Source: Comamonas aquatica NBRC 14918
GTDB taxonomy: Bacteria; Pseudomonadota; Gammaproteobacteria; Burkholderiales; Burkholderiaceae_C
Assembly (NCBI RefSeq): GCF_000739875.1
Contig: NZ_BBJR01000059.1
Span: 1 to 41,325 of the forward strand
Length of the DNA: 41,325 nucleotides
Direction: 5' to 3'
Shown here: positions 39,816 through 41,325 of the stretch, piece after piece
Position numbering within the stretch: position 1 is the first letter of the stretch
How the letters are laid out: the number at the start of each line of letters is the position of its first letter
Notes under the pieces: model-generated
What the model was told of the DNA's origin: nothing
Seen by the model: only the letters and a program-made list of their open reading frames with translations
Databases searched by the model: none
Position numbers and translations under genes: made by a program

Positions 39816-40946
39816 TCAGGCGGGGTAGATCGCGCCCAGAATCCGGGGCCCCTTGGCGCCGGTGACCGTCGGCAGGTTGCCCGGCAAACCGTGCAGGCAC
39901 TGGCGTGCCAGCCAGGCGAAGGCCGCGGCCTCCACCTGCAGCGGCGGCAGTCCCTGTGCGGCGGTGCTGGTGACGGTGTACGCCGGCAGTAGGGCCTGCA
40001 GCTGGCGCATCAGCTCGGTATTCAATGCGCCGCCCCCGCAGACCAGCAAGCGACCACTGTCACCCGCATGCCGTTGCACCGCGTCGGCACAGCTGTGGGC
40101 GGTCAGTGCGGTCAAGGTGGTCTGGACATCCTGGGCCGGGATCGTGGCTGCCACGCGCTGGAGTTGCGCCTGCAGCCAGTGCGGGTTGAACAGGTCGCGT
40201 CCGGTGCTCTTGGGGGGCGGTTGCTGCAGAAAGGGTTCGGCCAGCAGCTGCTGCAGCAAGGCCGGGTGCACTTGGCCGCCGGCAGCCCAGCGGCCCTGGT
40301 CGTCGTAGGCTGCGCCCGTGTGCTGCATGCACCACCAGTCCATCAGCGCGTTGCCGGGGCCGCAGTCAAAACCAAGGATGACCGCATCGGCCTGGGTGCT
40401 GGGCGGCAGGATGCTGAGGTTGGCAATCCCGCCGATGTTGAGCACCACCGTGGTGGTCTGCGCATCGGCGAAGACGCCTTGGTGAAAGGCGGGGACCAGG
40501 GGCGCACCCTGGCCGGCGGCCGCCACATCGCGGCTGCGCAGGTCGGCGACCACGGTGATCCCCGTGGCTTCGGCCAGCAGCGCCGGGTTTTGCAGCTGCA
40601 GGGTGTAGCCCGTGCCGTCGTGCAGCTGTGGCTGGTGGCGCACGGTCTGCCCGTGGGCGCCAATCGCCCGTACCGCACTCGGGGGCAGGTCGGCCTGCTG
40701 CAACAGCTGCCGCACCACCGCGGTATAGGCGCGACTGATAGCGTTGCCGGCCAGGGCCGCGCGGTGCAATTCGTTGACGCCGTCGGGGCTGTTCAAGGCC
40801 AGCAGCTCCTGGCGCAAGGGGGTGGGGAAGGGTTGGCAGGCGTAGGCCAGGACCTGCGATGGCTGGTCTGCCTGCCAGCGTACCAGCACGCCATCCACGC
40901 CGTCGAGGGAGGTGCCTGACATCAGGCCAATAAAGTGTTCAGGCAT
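39816..40946 (-). CDS. anmK: Anhydro-N-acetylmuramic acid kinase
   Basis: A 376-residue cytoplasmic kinase of peptidoglycan recycling that opens and phosphorylates 1,6-anhydro-MurNAc to MurNAc-6-phosphate. Diagnostic blocks: FIGLMSGTSLDGVDGVLV at the N-terminus, GAHGQTVRHQP, TVVADLRSRDVAAAGQGAPLVPAFH with the catalytic Asp, VLNIGGIANLS, FDCGPGNALMD and LVCGGGALN. ATG 40946 begins the conserved MPEHFIGLMSG; ATG 40961 would add five residues. It lies downstream of an M23 peptidase gene, but a terminator sits between them, so it may need its own promoter or read-through. The pairing makes sense because both act on peptidoglycan turnover. Confidence 0.96.
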   Translation of the reverse strand: MPEHFIGLMSGTSLDGVDGVLVRWQADQPSQVLAYACQPFPTPLRQELLALNSPDGVNELHRAALAGNAISRAYTAVVRQLLQQADLPPSAVRAIGAHGQTVRHQPQLHDGTGYTLQLQNPALLAEATGITVVADLRSRDVAAAGQGAPLVPAFHQGVFADAQTTTVVLNIGGIANLSILPPSTQADAVILGFDCGPGNALMDWWCMQHTGAAYDDQGRWAAGGQVHPALLQQLLAEPFLQQPPPKSTGRDLFNPHWLQAQLQRVAATIPAQDVQTTLTALTAHSCADAVQRHAGDSGRLLVCGGGALNTELMRQLQALLPAYTVTSTAAQGLPPLQVEAAAFAWLARQCLHGLPGNLPTVTGAKGPRILGAIYPA

Positions 40947-40966
40947 CGTCACAAGCTGCATCCGGT

Positions 40967-40995
40967 AAAAGAAAAGGGCCTCACGCTGGAGGCCC
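40967..40995 (-). terminator. Intrinsic terminator between the M23 peptidase gene and anmK
   Basis: On the minus strand GGGCCTC pairs with GAGGCCC (positions 40995-40989 and 40982-40976) around a 6-nt loop, followed by TTTTCTTTT. It lies 24 nt after the peptidase stop and about 20 nt before the anmK start. Confidence 0.87.
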
Positions 40996-41019
40996 TGGGA
41001 AGTCACCGCGCGCAGCGGC

Positions 41020-41325
41020 TTATTGTGCGCTGGCTTGACGGATCTGCTCGGCAGAAGCCAGTTGCATGTGCATGAATTCGGCGTGCTGCTTGAACTGCTG
41101 GCGCACTTTGGCGGAAATTTCGTTCGCTTCGCTCTTGGCGATCACGGTCTGGGGATCCTGGTGGACGCCGTTGACACGGAACTCGAAGTGCAGGTGCGGA
41201 CCGGTGGCCCAGCCTGTCGCGCCCACGGCGCCAATCGACTGGCCTTGTTCCACGGGCTGCCCCTTCTTGACGTCAATGCGGCTCAGGTGGGCGTAGACGG
41301 TGACATGGCTGCTGTTGCTGAATCG
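41020..41325 (-). CDS. M23 family metallopeptidase, C-terminal part (5' end outside window)
   Basis: The frame is open from the right edge of the window to the TAA at 41020-41022, giving 101 C-terminal residues. The LytM/peptidase M23 fold is clear from VTVYAHLSRI, the VEQGQSIGAVGATGWATGPHLHFEFRVNG run with the zinc-ligand HxH, and the closing DPQTVI. A short helical tail (AKVRQQFKQHAEFMHMQLASAEQIRQ) follows, which is extra to the catalytic domain. The family cleaves peptidoglycan cross-bridges or, as in EnvC/NlpD, activates amidases when degenerate; here the HxH is present, so activity is possible. A terminator follows immediately. Confidence 0.93.
   Translation of the reverse strand, partial: RFSNSSHVTVYAHLSRIDVKKGQPVEQGQSIGAVGATGWATGPHLHFEFRVNGVHQDPQTVIAKSEANEISAKVRQQFKQHAEFMHMQLASAEQIRQASAQ

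Overview
The window is GC-rich bacterial chromosome from a betaproteobacterium, most likely of the Comamonadaceae (Comamonas/Acidovorax-like). Pointers are the rplM-rpsI-erpA order, an S-adenosylhomocysteine (SAH) riboswitch ahead of ahcY with tlyA and metF behind it, a class I PHA synthase next to fused MaoC/phosphotransacetylase and acetate kinase genes, an ohrR-ohr pair, and a recurring interspersed palindrome with the core AGCTG-N3-GCGCT. The assignment is by gene content and style only. I see no insertion sequence, phage, CRISPR array, tRNA or rRNA; this reads as a core-type chromosomal region.

Layout. 1-444: 3' end of a gene for an Arg/Gly-rich tail. 544-4814 (minus): iron-acquisition operon of TonB-dependent siderophore receptor, PiuC-type dioxygenase and an FMN alpha-hydroxy-acid oxidase, with a Fur-like site and an intrinsic terminator in the leader. 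5049-6995: htpG behind a heat-shock-type promoter. 7237-7671: Gly/Val-repeat lipoprotein. 7687-14881 (minus): a signalling island of metallophosphatase, Ser/Thr kinase fused to a universal stress domain, OmpR-type regulator, hybrid histidine kinase with receiver and Hpt, and a receiver-GGDEF diguanylate cyclase. 15076-16745: a 2H phosphoesterase and the organic-peroxide system ohrR-ohr with its palindromic operator.

16914-25114 is a carbon-storage and acyl-CoA region: 3-hydroxybutyryl-CoA dehydrogenase, GMC oxidoreductase, phaC, an FabI-type reductase, MaoC-Pta fusion and ackA. The last four probably move carbon between acetyl-CoA, acetyl phosphate/acetate, acyl chains and PHA. 25140-29938 (minus) is a tight trio in the order EAL phosphodiesterase, AMP nucleosidase, membrane diguanylate cyclase. 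30244-35307 holds dtd, then the methyl cycle (SAH riboswitch, ahcY, tlyA, metF), then rlpA. 35591-41325 holds rlmJ, rplM-rpsI behind a structured leader, erpA, an MdtD-like exporter, anmK and the 3' end of an M23 peptidase gene.

The most interesting candidates for unusual biology are the PDE/AMP-nucleosidase/DGC operon, the kinase-USP fusion beside a phosphatase and a phosphorelay ending in a diguanylate cyclase, the MaoC-Pta/AckA/FabI/PhaC cluster, the terminator inside the siderophore-receptor leader, and the palindromic repeat family, one member of which appears to lie inside the ackA coding sequence.
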